Shown in pieces: positions 24,208 through 33,412 of a stretch of 64,000 nt of DNA (positions are counted from its first letter, which is position 1; each line of letters starts with the position of its first letter). The position numbers and the translations under genes are program-made. The notes beneath the pieces were generated by a model. That model was not told the DNA's origin, ran no database searches, and saw only the letters and a program-made list of their open reading frames with translations. The stretch is from Kryptolebias marmoratus (Eukaryota > Chordata > Actinopteri > Cyprinodontiformes > Rivulidae): NCBI RefSeq assembly GCF_001649575.2, contig NC_051448.1, positions 17,592,383-17,656,382 of the forward strand. Reading direction: 5' to 3'.

Positions 24208-24675
24208 AATTCAAAAAAAGTTAAAAAACAAAAACAACTGGACTTCTATTCTGTAGCTGAAGACATTTCGCTTCTCATCCGAGGAGCTTTCTCAATTCAG
24301 AAATAGAGAGTGTGGAGTTGAGCTTTTAAAGCTGAGATGTGATGTAAGCTGGATTGCTTGCAAATTGTTCTCACTCTCCTAACAAAGGAGGCTCTTGTCA
24401 CTCATGTGACAAGAGTGGCCCCTCAGTGAGTCAGACAAACAAGGATTCTAACGAGCCTCCTTTGTTAGGAGAGTGAGAACAATTTGCAAGCAATCCAGCT
24501 TACATCACATCTCAGCTTTAAAAGCTCAACTCCACATTCTCTATTTCTGAATTGAGAAAGCTCCTCGGATGAGAAGCGAAATGTCTTCAGCTACAGAAAA
24601 GAAGTCCAGTTGTTTTTGTTTTTTAACTTTTTTTGAATTTACCATGGCCTGGATGACTGAGAATCTACACCAGCA
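24208..24675 (+). mobile_element. Penelope-like element, inverted pLTR pair, 12-bp TSD
   Basis: Two 187-bp arms (24208-24394 and 24453-24639) are inverted copies differing at only two positions by my alignment (the 'cttctattctg' versus 'cttcttttctg' site and the 'agagagtgtgg' versus 'agagaatgtgg' site). They are separated by a 58-bp spacer that itself holds a hairpin (24394-24413). The right arm continues for 36 bp (24640-24675) absent from the left. The unit is flanked by the direct repeat 'ttctgtgagcta' at 24196-24207 and 24676-24687. Inverted pseudo-LTRs with a ~35-bp one-sided extension and a variable target duplication fit Penelope-like retroelements. No RT or GIY-YIG frame is present, so this is a pLTR-only copy. 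Degenerate relatives lie at 11790, 22121 and 26755. Confidence 0.75.
24565..24584 (+). ncRNA. Hammerhead-ribozyme-like core in pLTR
   Basis: 'cggatgagaagcgaaatgtc' has the layout of a minimal hammerhead core (C-N-GATGA, very short helix II, CGAAA, then GTC). The first box is CGGATGA rather than CTGATGA, so activity is doubtful. Hammerhead motifs are known in pLTRs of Penelope-like elements. The inverted left arm carries the same motif on the minus strand. Confidence 0.3.
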
Positions 24676-25208
24676 TTCTGTGAGCTACAGCAGTAGTGGA
24701 GAGTGAGATGTGGATGTATGGAAAGCCAAAGGGGTCATAATTCACACACTTCCAAAGGCTCTCTGGCATCTAATAAAGGCTGTTTAAAATGTCACTAGGC
24801 ATTTATTAAGCACTGCTTGTGTATAAACTAAACAGAAGCATCCACCAGCAGAGAAGCTAGGTGTGAGTGTTTACCATTTTAATTAGTTGATTTTTCACTG
24901 AGTCTTGGTCAAAGTATTTTAAATAAACTTTTTGTGCTAATTTATTAATAAACAAGAAAGAGAGTACAATAGGACTTTTTTAGTTTTGAATTTTGTAGTG
25001 ACGTTACCAGTTGACAAAGCCTACCTTGTTGTACATAACCTTCTACAGGTAGTTTGTTTTTCTATCTCTGCTTCTGGGAGACTTATGGGCTGTTTAAATG
25101 AAGTAAAATGAATTTGGTTCCTTTTTTTCCTGTTGTAATAAACTCATATCAAACCATATCCTCAAAACTAAAACACGTGCCGAATCGTGATTTTACCATT
25201 ATACTCTT

Positions 25209-26219
25209 TGTAAATCCCACTACAAAAGAAATTTAAAAAATGTATTTATTTATTTAAAATAAAGGCAGCCAAAAAAACGAACAGTAGCATGAAAAGTCGA
25301 AGTCTGAAGCCCGAGGTCATATTAGTTTTCATCCAGAAAAACAATTCTAATCAGCGCCTTTTGGGTTTCTTGGTTTGTGTCATAAATAACAGTGATGGAA
25401 GTCCTCTTCCTTCTGCCATGGGCGGTGTCGAGCATAATTAGTCATACTAAAAATTATTGCAGAAGTAGTCAAAACATAATATAAGTCAATGCTTAGAGCT
25501 AGAAGTTTCCATTGGTGCCAAAACACTAAGGAAACACCAATGAGGCATGCTGTTTCACTTGGGGACATGCTTCCTTGCTGTGAACATAATGATCACTATA
25601 GTTCATTGTGAGTCAGTGCCACACAAATGAAATATTTACTTCTGCCTGTAATAGGAATAACTATTGTGCTAGTTTATTATAAATGTTTACTTAGATAAAA
25701 TCTTTATTCTACATATTTGTATTTTTTTCTAAAAATACTAAACAATGGCTTTGACTGGTCTCAGTTATTTTTCTGTTGTATTTGTTCAGTTTTATGTATT
25801 CATTTGTAGTGTTCTTGAAGGGCGTCTTTGTTTGAAACAGTCTGTAACCGCACAGCAGGAAAAAATGTGCAAAACAGAGCTACCAGTTTTATGTTTGTGT
25901 TATCAATTTTTCTTTCAAGCACGGCAGCATCACTATACAAACCAGTAAGGGAGCGGAGGGGGATGGTGGGGCCGCAGGTGTGTGCTTTGGTAAAACTTGT
26001 GTGTGTTCAGAGAGAGATGGGGAGGCTAAACTTAGGTGATGGACTCGAGATTCTTTCCTCTCACAGCTCCTAACAGATCCATCGGGTGAGAGATGGAAGA
26101 CGAGCTCCGACCTTCTGCTGAACTGTGAAACGTTCACACCAGCCAGTGACACAAACGTGTGCCTGAACGTGTTAACTTGTCAAAGCGAGATCATCAAAGT
26201 CCTTGAACGGGTTTGACGG
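25209..26219. other. Non-coding, nothing recognised
   Basis: A G-rich patch lies around 25950-26040; frames there are unsupported. Confidence 0.35.
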
Positions 26220-26405
26220 AGAGATGTGTGTCCGCTCATTCTTATGCGTGACTGAGCGCCCGCTGAATTTATAGAGTATGTTTGCTTTTTTTAACAGATC
26301 AGCAGAAGAGGTGATGCCACAGTCAATGTCATAGCCTTCATGCATAATTGCTCTGCTTTGTCATTGCCAAAGGCTGGCCAGAGCCACATCTGATTGTTTT
26401 CTCCT
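26220..26405. other. Candidate conserved non-coding element
   Basis: A repeat-free block with 'cgcccgctgaatttatagag', 'atgccacagtcaatgtcata', 'ccttcatgcataattgctct' and 'ctttgtcattgccaaaggct'. There is no open frame across it. Confidence 0.35.
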
Positions 26406-26754
26406 TTTCTCCTTTCTTTCAGTGTGTTTTTTTTTTCCTTTCCCCCTTTTAGTCTTTATTCTCATCAGGCTCATTAACTTACTCTGCAGAGACAGAAAGA
26501 AAGACGGACATACAGTGCATTCTCAAGAAAATTTAAGATACGGTCATTTTTTAAAATTTCTTTGCGCATATACACCTCTATCTGATTGTTTATTTTATTT
26601 TTTTAAATGACTCTTGGATACATAACAAAGCCAATGTTTTTCAAAGCAACCTCAGTCTGAACGGTCACGTCGCATTTCATCTGACTTTTATGTCATTGAA
26701 GCAGGGGTACGCAATTAATTCAAATATTGATATTATCAATACCGTCATGCAGTT

Positions 26755-26872
26755 CAAAGCTTGGATCTTCACACGTCTTTAGCTTCAGCATAGAAGTCCA
26801 GTTGCTTCGATCTTTTTGTAAACCTTTTAGATTAGTCATGTCCTGGATGACTGAGGATCTACACCAACATAT
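26755..26872 (+). mobile_element. Penelope-like pLTR tail fragment, degenerate
   Basis: 'cttcagcatagaagtccagt', 'tgcttcgatctttttgtaa', 'catgtcctggatgactgagg' and 'atctacaccaaca' match in order the right end and 36-bp extension of the copy at 24590-24675. Confidence 0.65.
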
Positions 26873-27089
26873 GATACTAATGTTGATGTTGGATTCATGT
26901 TTACTTCCATAAACACAGCATGTCTTCTTCTGCGCATGTGGGTTGCTTCCGACCCATAGACTGTTCACACTGTAATCTATTGATGGTTACATTTAAATTA
27001 TAATGTGGACAGCCATGCGAAAGACTCAAATCTGAGCAAATAATCGGAATTGAGCATTAAGACCTGCTGTGGGAACATGGAGTTAAATG

Positions 27090-28050
27090 CTGTCCAACTA
27101 CTCTGCATATTTTTTAAAATGGAGATTTTCTTCTGCATTTGCACTTTTAGTCCACATGCAAACAGAGTTTTTGGTGAGAAAAGATAATCTCCATAAAAGA
27201 TGAGAGCTGGTATTATTTGTGTTTCTGAAGTAAAAAGTCAGGAAATTCAGCAATCTACTGCACCGCTGCCTTCCCAAAAATAGTACAGGCATGTCAGGAA
27301 AAGTCTGATTATTAATATTAAAATAAAAGAGTGCAGTAATGTTCAATGGAGCCCAAAATGTCACTTACTGATTTAGAAATGCAGTTGTGAACACGATTCC
27401 TCTTTGATACGGTGAGAAGTTTTTTTTAAATGCAGTTTTAAGGAGTGTCTCTGCACTTCATCTGTTAAAAGACCTGAAGCTCGCTTGAGAAAACATTTCT
27501 CTCTTTTTCTGTTACTTTTGTACCTGCCGGGTTTTTGCCAGCATATAATTAACGGTAAAGAAGAGCTAAATATAGAGCTGAGAGTACACAATATTGAATC
27601 TGCCTGTCAACTTTTAGTGCCTCCTATGGACTGGATATGGAGGTTCTTAGAAATAGTGATATAGCAGCCTATTTAGTGGTTTCTCACTATCACTTTGCTA
27701 AAAAAGCAAAACAATAGAGCTCTTTTTACCTTTTTTTTTGACTGCCTCTTTTTATCTTTATCCAGCCACCATTAAACTTGGATCATGTGCTGAAATGAAT
27801 AATGACTGAGGGGAAATTGTAAACAATATCAAAGGAAAAAAAAACAAATTTGAGGAGAATCTTTGGCCAAGTTAGTCACGTTCTTTCCTATTATGATATA
27901 ATATAAATGTGAACATTCTTGTCTTCTACTGGCGTGAGTACTGTTTTTGTTAAAATCATGTTGATAAGAAAAAAAAAATGCAAACAAAGGAAAAAATACC
28001 TGTTTAAAAAACATTCTGGAGTAATGTAGACGTGATCTTTTCAATAGTAC
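27090..28050 (+). repeat. Family D non-autonomous DNA element
   Basis: The left end ('tgtccaactactctgcatat', then 'tctgcatttgcacttttagt', 'ccacatgcaaacagag') pairs with the left end at 49405. The right half ('gtgctgaaatgaataatgac', 'ctttggccaagttagtcacg', 'ttctggagtaatgtagacgt') matches 50235-50490. The inner ends of the two sides are roughly inverse (tctacactactcc versus ggagtaatgtaga). No transposase was found. The equivalent of the CTCF-like block is degenerate here (around 27925). Confidence 0.55.
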
Positions 28051-28199
28051 AAGATGACCAAAAGATAGAGACGCATTCTTTAAAACCAAGCAGTAGCTTC
28101 TTCAAGTTAAACTAGCTAACATTGTGATGAAAGGATGACAACATGTCATCTCATGTGACTCTGGCTGGGAGAGAAATAAGTAAACCGTTCTTGTATAAT

Positions 28200-28480
28200 G
28201 GTGCTTTTCTTCTTTAACATGAGCTCACCTGTTTTCCTGTGAGTTTGAGCGACAGTCGTAAGAAGACACCGAGTGGTAGAAAGCTAACCCTGTGTGTGGC
28301 GGTGATGGCCGCTGACTTACTGTCTGACTCTGGTTAAAAATTAAAAGGAAAAAATGAGAGCAGAGGACTGGAGGCTTCGGGAGCGAGCGTTTCAAAGGAA
28401 AACCCACAGATTTGTTGTTAAATATTCCCAAATGAAATGTAGCGAGTCTTGCATTTCTTTTTATCTGTAGATTTGTGACG
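28200..28480. other. Candidate conserved non-coding element (weak)
   Basis: Repeat-free, somewhat GC-richer block with 'ggtgatggccgctgacttac' and 'gggagcgagcgtttcaaagg'. Called on texture only. Confidence 0.22.
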
Positions 28481-29079
28481 CATTTAAGATGGTAGTGTGT
28501 CAACAATACAGAAAGGTATTTTTATTTATAGTTTAAAAAATGTTAAGTGGTCAATTAACACTAACAACATGCAAAAAAAAAAAAAGTCTTTTTGCACTGA
28601 ACCTAGTATTCATTCCGAATTAGTATTCATTCCCGATTTTACTTTGGTTGTTTTAATTGTTGATTTATATGATGTTTGTGCCTGTGCTTCTGTGAGACTG
28701 AGTTGAATTATCTAATGGGTAAAAATAATGAACCACTTTTGATTATCTGAAGGTATTTGCTGCAGTAAGTGATTAGTTTTCATGGCAGAATAGACCCACT
28801 GCACAAAATTGTTGGTTAAATTACATATGTCAGTGAGACTCAACTTCTAGACCATGTGGGTAACTATAAGTCTTGCCCTAAATTTATATTTTGAAAGATT
28901 ATTGAAATAATTTACATAGTAATGAAGAAAAATGACTTCTCAACCTTGTTCCTAAACCTCTAGATTATCATCATGAAAGTAATGGCCCATACACAATCAC
29001 ACACATGGCAAAACCACATCTATTCTTTTTACTACTTCAAGAAAGTTTTTTTTTTTTGAGAGAATATAGACAATTCTTA
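28481..29079. other. AT-rich non-coding, nothing recognised
   Basis: A and T homopolymers lie near 28568-28585 and 29046-29057. Confidence 0.35.
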
Positions 29080-29639
29080 TGTTACTGACAAGGCTTGGTG
29101 CATTTGGATTCAGAGCAGACAGACACCAATGAAGTTTTAAAGTTTTTATTGTAGCTAGGTGGCTAAGAGAGACGCTAGCTCCCAGATCGGCACGCTGTTT
29201 GTGCAACAGGTAAGACCACCGGGGACAGTGGGCAGAAAATGTGGAGGTCTTTAGGAGAAGGGAGCAGGCTAACGGGAGAGTCCAGAGACAGGCCAAGGGT
29301 CAAAGCCTGGAGGTCAGAGAGCAGAAGACAAATCCAAATCGATACGAACCAGAAGGCAAAGTCCAGAGAGCAGAAACAAGGTTGGAAGCCAGGGGTCAGA
29401 GTCAGAAGCGGTCTCAGGCAGGGATCGAGAGTCGAGGATCAGGCAAGAGGTCAGGGTCGTGGAATCAGGCATGGGCATGGAGAAACCGCTGGACATCTAC
29501 TTGGCGAACCGTTCAATAATCTGGCACTGGAGAGACGTGGAGGGTGAGCTCAAGTAGGGCCAGGAACAGGTGAACAGGATCAGGCTGATTGCTGTGGCAT
29601 GAAACCAGGAGGCGTGGCAGGAACAGAAAAACTGTGACA
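29080..29639 (-). mobile_element. Ty3/gypsy-type solo LTR
   Basis: Read on the minus strand it begins TGTCACAG and ends GTAACA (TG...CA ends). It has a CCTG/CTGAC-rich body of decayed short repeats and, near the 3' end, 'caataaaaactttaaaactt' (poly(A) signal region) followed by 'gtgtctgtctgctctg'. This layout is typical of teleost Ty3/gypsy LTRs. No internal gag-pol is attached, so it is a solo LTR or isolated LTR. The flanking 5-mers ('tctta' and 'gacct') do not match, so either the ends are slightly off or flanks have changed. Confidence 0.6.
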
Positions 29640-29659
29640 GACCTCTATTTATATATGCA

Positions 29660-30262
29660 CGCCTGTTCCTAGATAGCTCTTCCAACAACCTCAGCTTGGA
29701 GAAAATGGTGTTTATGCTGACCAGATTAACTATCTTACATCTATTCTGAGCAGGATTGAAGTGGATTAATGCTGTTTTGAAACAACTCTAATTTTAAACA
29801 TTTAACAGCAGTTTAAACAAGCGCTATTTTAGAAATCTTTACACTTTTATCAATTTTGCATTAAAGGGTTAGTAACGCATGAATATTATGACATTCCTGC
29901 CAGAAATGTCCCCAAACTGCACCGGAAAGCCTGCATCTAGCTAGCATATGGTTATTTACAAGCAAATAACCATATAGTTTGATGTAAATAACCGTGTAAT
30001 GTGAAACTGACTGCAATTTGAAGGTTTCTAAAATAGCGTTCACATAAACTGCTGAGAAAGGTTTGAGACTGGAGTTGTTTAAGACGACATCAATCCATTT
30101 TGGTCTTGACGCAGCTCAGATTAGCAGTTAGCTCGCCAACACAGTCAACAGTAAATTCTGTTTCTTCAACCTGGGGCTGTTCTTTAACAGGTAAGTCATT
30201 AATTGTTGATGAAATTTGCATAGAACACCTTTTGAAAAAATGTGAACTATTACTTGAAAGAC
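29660..30262. repeat. Family B foldback MITE, hairpin-complete copy
   Basis: The two halves are imperfect inverted repeats: 'gcgctattttagaaatct' (about 29820) pairs with 'ggtttctaaaatagcgtt' (about 30023), and 'aacaacctcagcttggag' pairs with 'cttcaacctggggctgttc'. The centre is a tight hairpin, 'atatggttatttac' / 'gcaaataaccatat' (29945-29976). The right end reads 'aaaatgtgaactattacttg', the reverse of the 'aaagggatagttc' family end. The left outer end is missing, adjacent to the solo LTR. Confidence 0.6.
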
Positions 30263-31190
30263 TTCTCTTTATATAAACACAAAGATTATTTCCAATGGTT
30301 TTTGTGCCTCACGACTGGAAAATCATCAGACCTCAGTATAAAGTGACGTGTGTGTGTGCGCGCAGCATGACTGAATGCAGGTAACACACATACAGATCCA
30401 GTCCACTCAGTCAGTCGTAGTTTGTCCCTGAAAAGCATGGTTTCGGCTGGCCTCTGTTTTTCATTCTGAAAAATGCACATAGATGTCCGTTACTCAAATA
30501 CCCAGCTCCCTCAGCTGACAAATGTCCTTATACTCATGCACGTACATGCTCATGTTTATATGTTCGTGTGCAGAGACAGAGATAGAGACAGTGAGACTGG
30601 TTATTTGCTGTTGAAGCTTTATATACATTGGCCTACATGTCACAAGCTCTTCTGAGAGTCTGTCAAGTGCTGATCTTTAAGGTTGAAATTGTAATAGTAA
30701 TGCACCAACTACAGCATCTTTTTTTATACCTTCCTTTAGTGCTCATCTTTCTACATGTCTCATCATCCGCTGCATCTAAACAGTAATGAATCCCCCCGTG
30801 CTACAGTATATGTTCTGATTAGTCCCACACTGCAGTCGGCCTCTGAAGAAATGTGCAAACATACATATTTTCTTTCTCAAAAGTTAAGGAAAGTTGCAAC
30901 AAAAATCTGTAATCTCAACTCATCTCGAAATGTCTCTTTTTTTTAATATCTGTTGCTCAAATGAATACATATTTAATGTGAGTGTTTGCTATGAAGCAGC
31001 TGCAATGCTTGTGCAACAGAGATTCTGTTTTGGCTTTCAAAAATATAAACTGTTCTAACATTGCAGACTTAATAAAAACACAAAAAATCCAAATTGAAAA
31101 GCTTGCTTTAAGCTGAAAGTTGACTAATTAAGGAAAGGATATAAAAGGCATGTAATGTCTTTAAAACACAATGTTGTTATGTGTTTGTTT
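30263..31190. other. Non-coding, nothing recognised
   Basis: A short GTGTGTGTGCGCGC run lies around 30349-30364. No coding signal. Confidence 0.35.
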
Positions 31191-31440
31191 GTCTATTGTG
31201 CTAGCAAAATATCTCATGAACCAGGGGATGGATTTTAATGAAATACTCAAGAAATAATCACAAAATGTACATCTACAATTGATTACGTTTTGGAGCCAGC
31301 CCAATTCAAGATGTCTGCCACAGTTAAGCCATGTTAACAAAAACAAAAAATGACAATAAATCAACCATTTTTACAGATATTGAGCTTAAATTTGGTGTGT
31401 TAGTAGCTGAGAGTCATGTCCAACTTATTGATATTGTTAA
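31191..31440 (+). repeat. Family A repeat, left part of a split element
   Basis: 'tagcaaaatatctcatgaac', 'ggatggattttaatgaaata', 'ttttggagccagcccaattc' and 'gtagctgagagtcatg' define one ~240-bp unit that stops just before the LINE. It appears to continue on the other side at 33030. Confidence 0.7.
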
Positions 31441-31754
31441 GAGGGGATGAGTAAAGAACCATGTGAGCAGAAGCCTCGTAGGTGGGCCTATTGCTCTCCC
31501 CAAAAGACAATAAACTTTTATTCAAACCTTTGTGTTCCTCAGATGAAGGACATGAGTTACATTTAGTGTTCTAAGCTTCTCTGGATCCATGTAGGGTTCC
31601 CCGATAATTCTTTCTCCTTGACTGCTCAGAGCAAACAATAGCATAGAGGTCTCTAATTCCACAGGCATCACATAAGCCATTGTCATGGCGTCCCATCACC
31701 ATTTTGTGGTGCTTAAACAAATTATGCCCAGTTAAAACTCCAACTAGTGTACTT

Positions 31755-32204
31755 TCAGTTTTTCTTGTCAGGGCAATGAGAGCTTTTTTTTTTTTTTTTT
31801 TTAATCAGTTCCCGTTCCTGTCTGCAGTCCTTCAGCTCACTCCAGCGGATTGAGTGTTGACGTCTAATCCAGGCCTGGAGGATAGTCATGCAGACTAGTC
31901 CTTCAAAGTGGACCTGGCTACTAGCTTTTGCAACATAGTCAGCTCTTTCATTACCATTAATACCAATATATCCCAGTACCCATTCAACTGTAACACTGTT
32001 ATCTCTCCCCAGCTGATTGACTGCTTTGGCATACTTCCAAACCAGAGATAATCTAAAGTATGGCCCTTGGAGAGCTCTAATAGCAGCTTTGCTATCTGTT
32101 AGTATAGAAATTTCCCTCTGTGTGCATTGAAGGTCTTTGAGGGACACCATGCACTGGCGGATTGCATATATCTTGGCTTGAGATACAGTTGCAAAACCAC
32201 TCAA
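31755..32204 (-). pseudogene. LINE RNase H domain, inactive
   Basis: The frame of about 149 residues holds QAKIYAIRQC (residues 9-18), ILTDSKAA (Asp37) and GINGNERAD (Asp89). RNase H uses a D-E-D-D set. The Glu normally found in the 'AEIYAI' block is Lys11 here (codon aag at 32172-32174 on the minus strand, consistent with a single G to A change), and the usual His of the 'GHxGIxGN' motif is Tyr79. Near the end an A18 tract runs into Lys codons and shifts the frame away from the Cys-rich tail. Confidence 0.8.
31785..31802 (-). repeat. Internal poly(A) run in LINE coding strand
   Basis: T18 on the plus strand. It lies inside the former coding region rather than at the 3' end, so it is an expanded homopolymer or an insertion tail. 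Confidence 0.85.
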
Positions 32205-32553
32205 TAGGTAACTGTACTCTGTTTAACTATGGCTGTGCAAAATTATCACCCCTGCACCTGTTGACTCTTTCAAAAAGGGATCCATCTGTAAAACCGTAGA
32301 CATGATTGGAGGACACCATTGAAAAGTTGCTCCAGGTAGATTTATCTTCAATCTCTGTCTGAAAACTTGGCTCAGAGTTGTATTTTTTGACCATACTGTC
32401 TCCACGTCCTGCTATTGCTGGAATAGCAGCAACTGCCCTGTCCCAAATTCGTGTATACTGCAAGTCTGATATTCTTCTCAACTTACCAGACTGGTGTAAT
32501 CGCATTGCTCTGGATACGACCTCCCCCAAGATTTGCAAATCCAATGCAGTCAA
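32205..32553 (-). pseudogene. LINE RT-RNase H linker with first RNase H Asp, frameshifted
   Basis: A frame of about 108 residues (32227-32553) covers the linker and reaches VYGFTDGSLFERV, where TDGS is the first catalytic Asp of RNase H, then runs out of frame to a stop. At least one frameshift separates it from the next segment. Confidence 0.7.
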
Positions 32554-32565
32554 GTCCAGTAGGAC

Positions 32566-32955
32566 TTAAAGGTCTGCCGTGGGTGTTCTAATGGAACCTG
32601 TGATGCTCAGGCAGGCCACTTGTTGCACATGGGTGAGCATCACTCTTGCCACCTCAACTTGGACATGGGCCCACCCCACTAAAGCAGCATAGTATAGCAT
32701 GGGGTAGACTATGACTGTGTAGATCCATGTGACAACCTTTGGGGCTGCACCCCAACGACTGCCCGCAATTCTTTGGCATTGGTTGCAGCACATTGTGGCC
32801 TTCTTGCTCTTTTCATCTGCATGTCTTTTCCAATTAAGCTTTCTGTCTTGATGAACACCCAGAAACTTAACCGACTCTGACAAGGAAAATTCTGTTCCCT
32901 CTAACTTTAGAGGTGAGTAACACTTCCTTGACCTTTTATGGGGGAAAAGAACCAA
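32566..32955 (-). pseudogene. LINE reverse transcriptase, C-terminal fragment
   Basis: About 130 residues. The FLGVHQDRKLNW motif is the usual block after the RT fingers/palm in RNase H-bearing LINEs, followed by CNQCQRIAGSRWG and a hydrophobic WIYTVIVYPMLYYAAL helix. The YADD catalytic motif would lie upstream and is absent (5' truncation). The frame ends at a stop before the RNase H domain. Confidence 0.8.
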
Positions 32956-33029
32956 TTCTGTCTGCCCAGCTTATACTCTGAGTGCAAAATTGTCAGTTTC
33001 CAAAACCTTCCATTTTATTATTGAGCTTT

Positions 33030-33412
33030 TGTCTGTCTGTTAGCAAAATATCTCATGAATCATTGTGTGAACTCTGATGAAACTTCCAGAAAGCATCTAC
33101 AACTGTCTACATTTTGGAGTCAACTGAAGTCAAGATGGATCTTACAGCCAACTGACATTACGAAACAAAAGGGGCTATGACTTAATCAATTTTACAGATA
33201 TTGAGCTAAAAATTAATGTAGTAGTAGCTGAGTCTTTCCCAAAACATTCTCCAACCACTAGTACATCTCGCAAGATGTAATCAAAGATTTTACCAAAATG
33301 GCTATAAATTTACCCCATCTCATCTTAAAACTCATAAGATGATCTTAGTCTAAAACTTTTGCATCAAAGGCAGTGGGCAATATTCATTACTTCAAGGAAT
33401 GGTAGGCTTTTA
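33030..33412 (+). repeat. Family A repeat, right part with terminal end
   Basis: Starts 'gtctgtctgttagcaaaata', continues through 'agatattgagctaaaaatta' and 'gtagtagctgagtc', and ends with the family terminus 'tacttcaaggaatggtaggc' then 'ttttaat'. Together with 31191-31440 it would make a two-unit element. Confidence 0.72.

Larger units (their letters stand above)
23899..25208. mobile_element. hAT-like non-autonomous element hosting a PLE insertion
   Basis: The left end reads 'taggggtgtaatggtacat' and the right end, in reverse complement, reads 'gagtataatggtaaaatcac' followed by 'gattcggcacgtg'. Ends of the 'aggggtgtaacggtacac...cggttcggtacg' type are common in teleost hAT-like elements. No transposase frame is visible. 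I could not find a convincing 8-bp target duplication. The element is interrupted at 24208-24675 by a younger Penelope-like insertion. Confidence 0.5.
31475..33000 (-). mobile_element. RNase H-bearing non-LTR retrotransposon (I-group-like), 5'-truncated
   Basis: Minus strand. Upstream part (32955-32566): RT C-terminal/thumb region with SVKFLGVHQDRKLNWKRH and a WIYTVIVYPMLYYAALVGWAHVQ block. Middle (about 32553-32205): linker ending in a YGFTDGS motif, the first RNase H Asp. Next (32204-31800): RNase H with ILTDSKAAIRAL and YIGINGNERAD. Then (31780-31510): LVGVLTGHNLFKHH followed by a Cys pair (CDACG). A poly(A) signal-like 'gaataaaagtt' follows near 31510. The order RT, RNase H, Cys-rich C-terminus fits I/Nimb-type LINEs, which make and integrate cDNA by target-primed reverse transcription. 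The frames are broken by shifts, and the 5' two thirds are missing. Confidence 0.85.

Noticed and set aside
29239..29547. Two overlapping ~100-codon plus-strand frames rich in Gln/Arg/Gly
   Set aside because: They are translations of the antisense strand of the gypsy-type LTR's CCTG/CTGAC-rich body.
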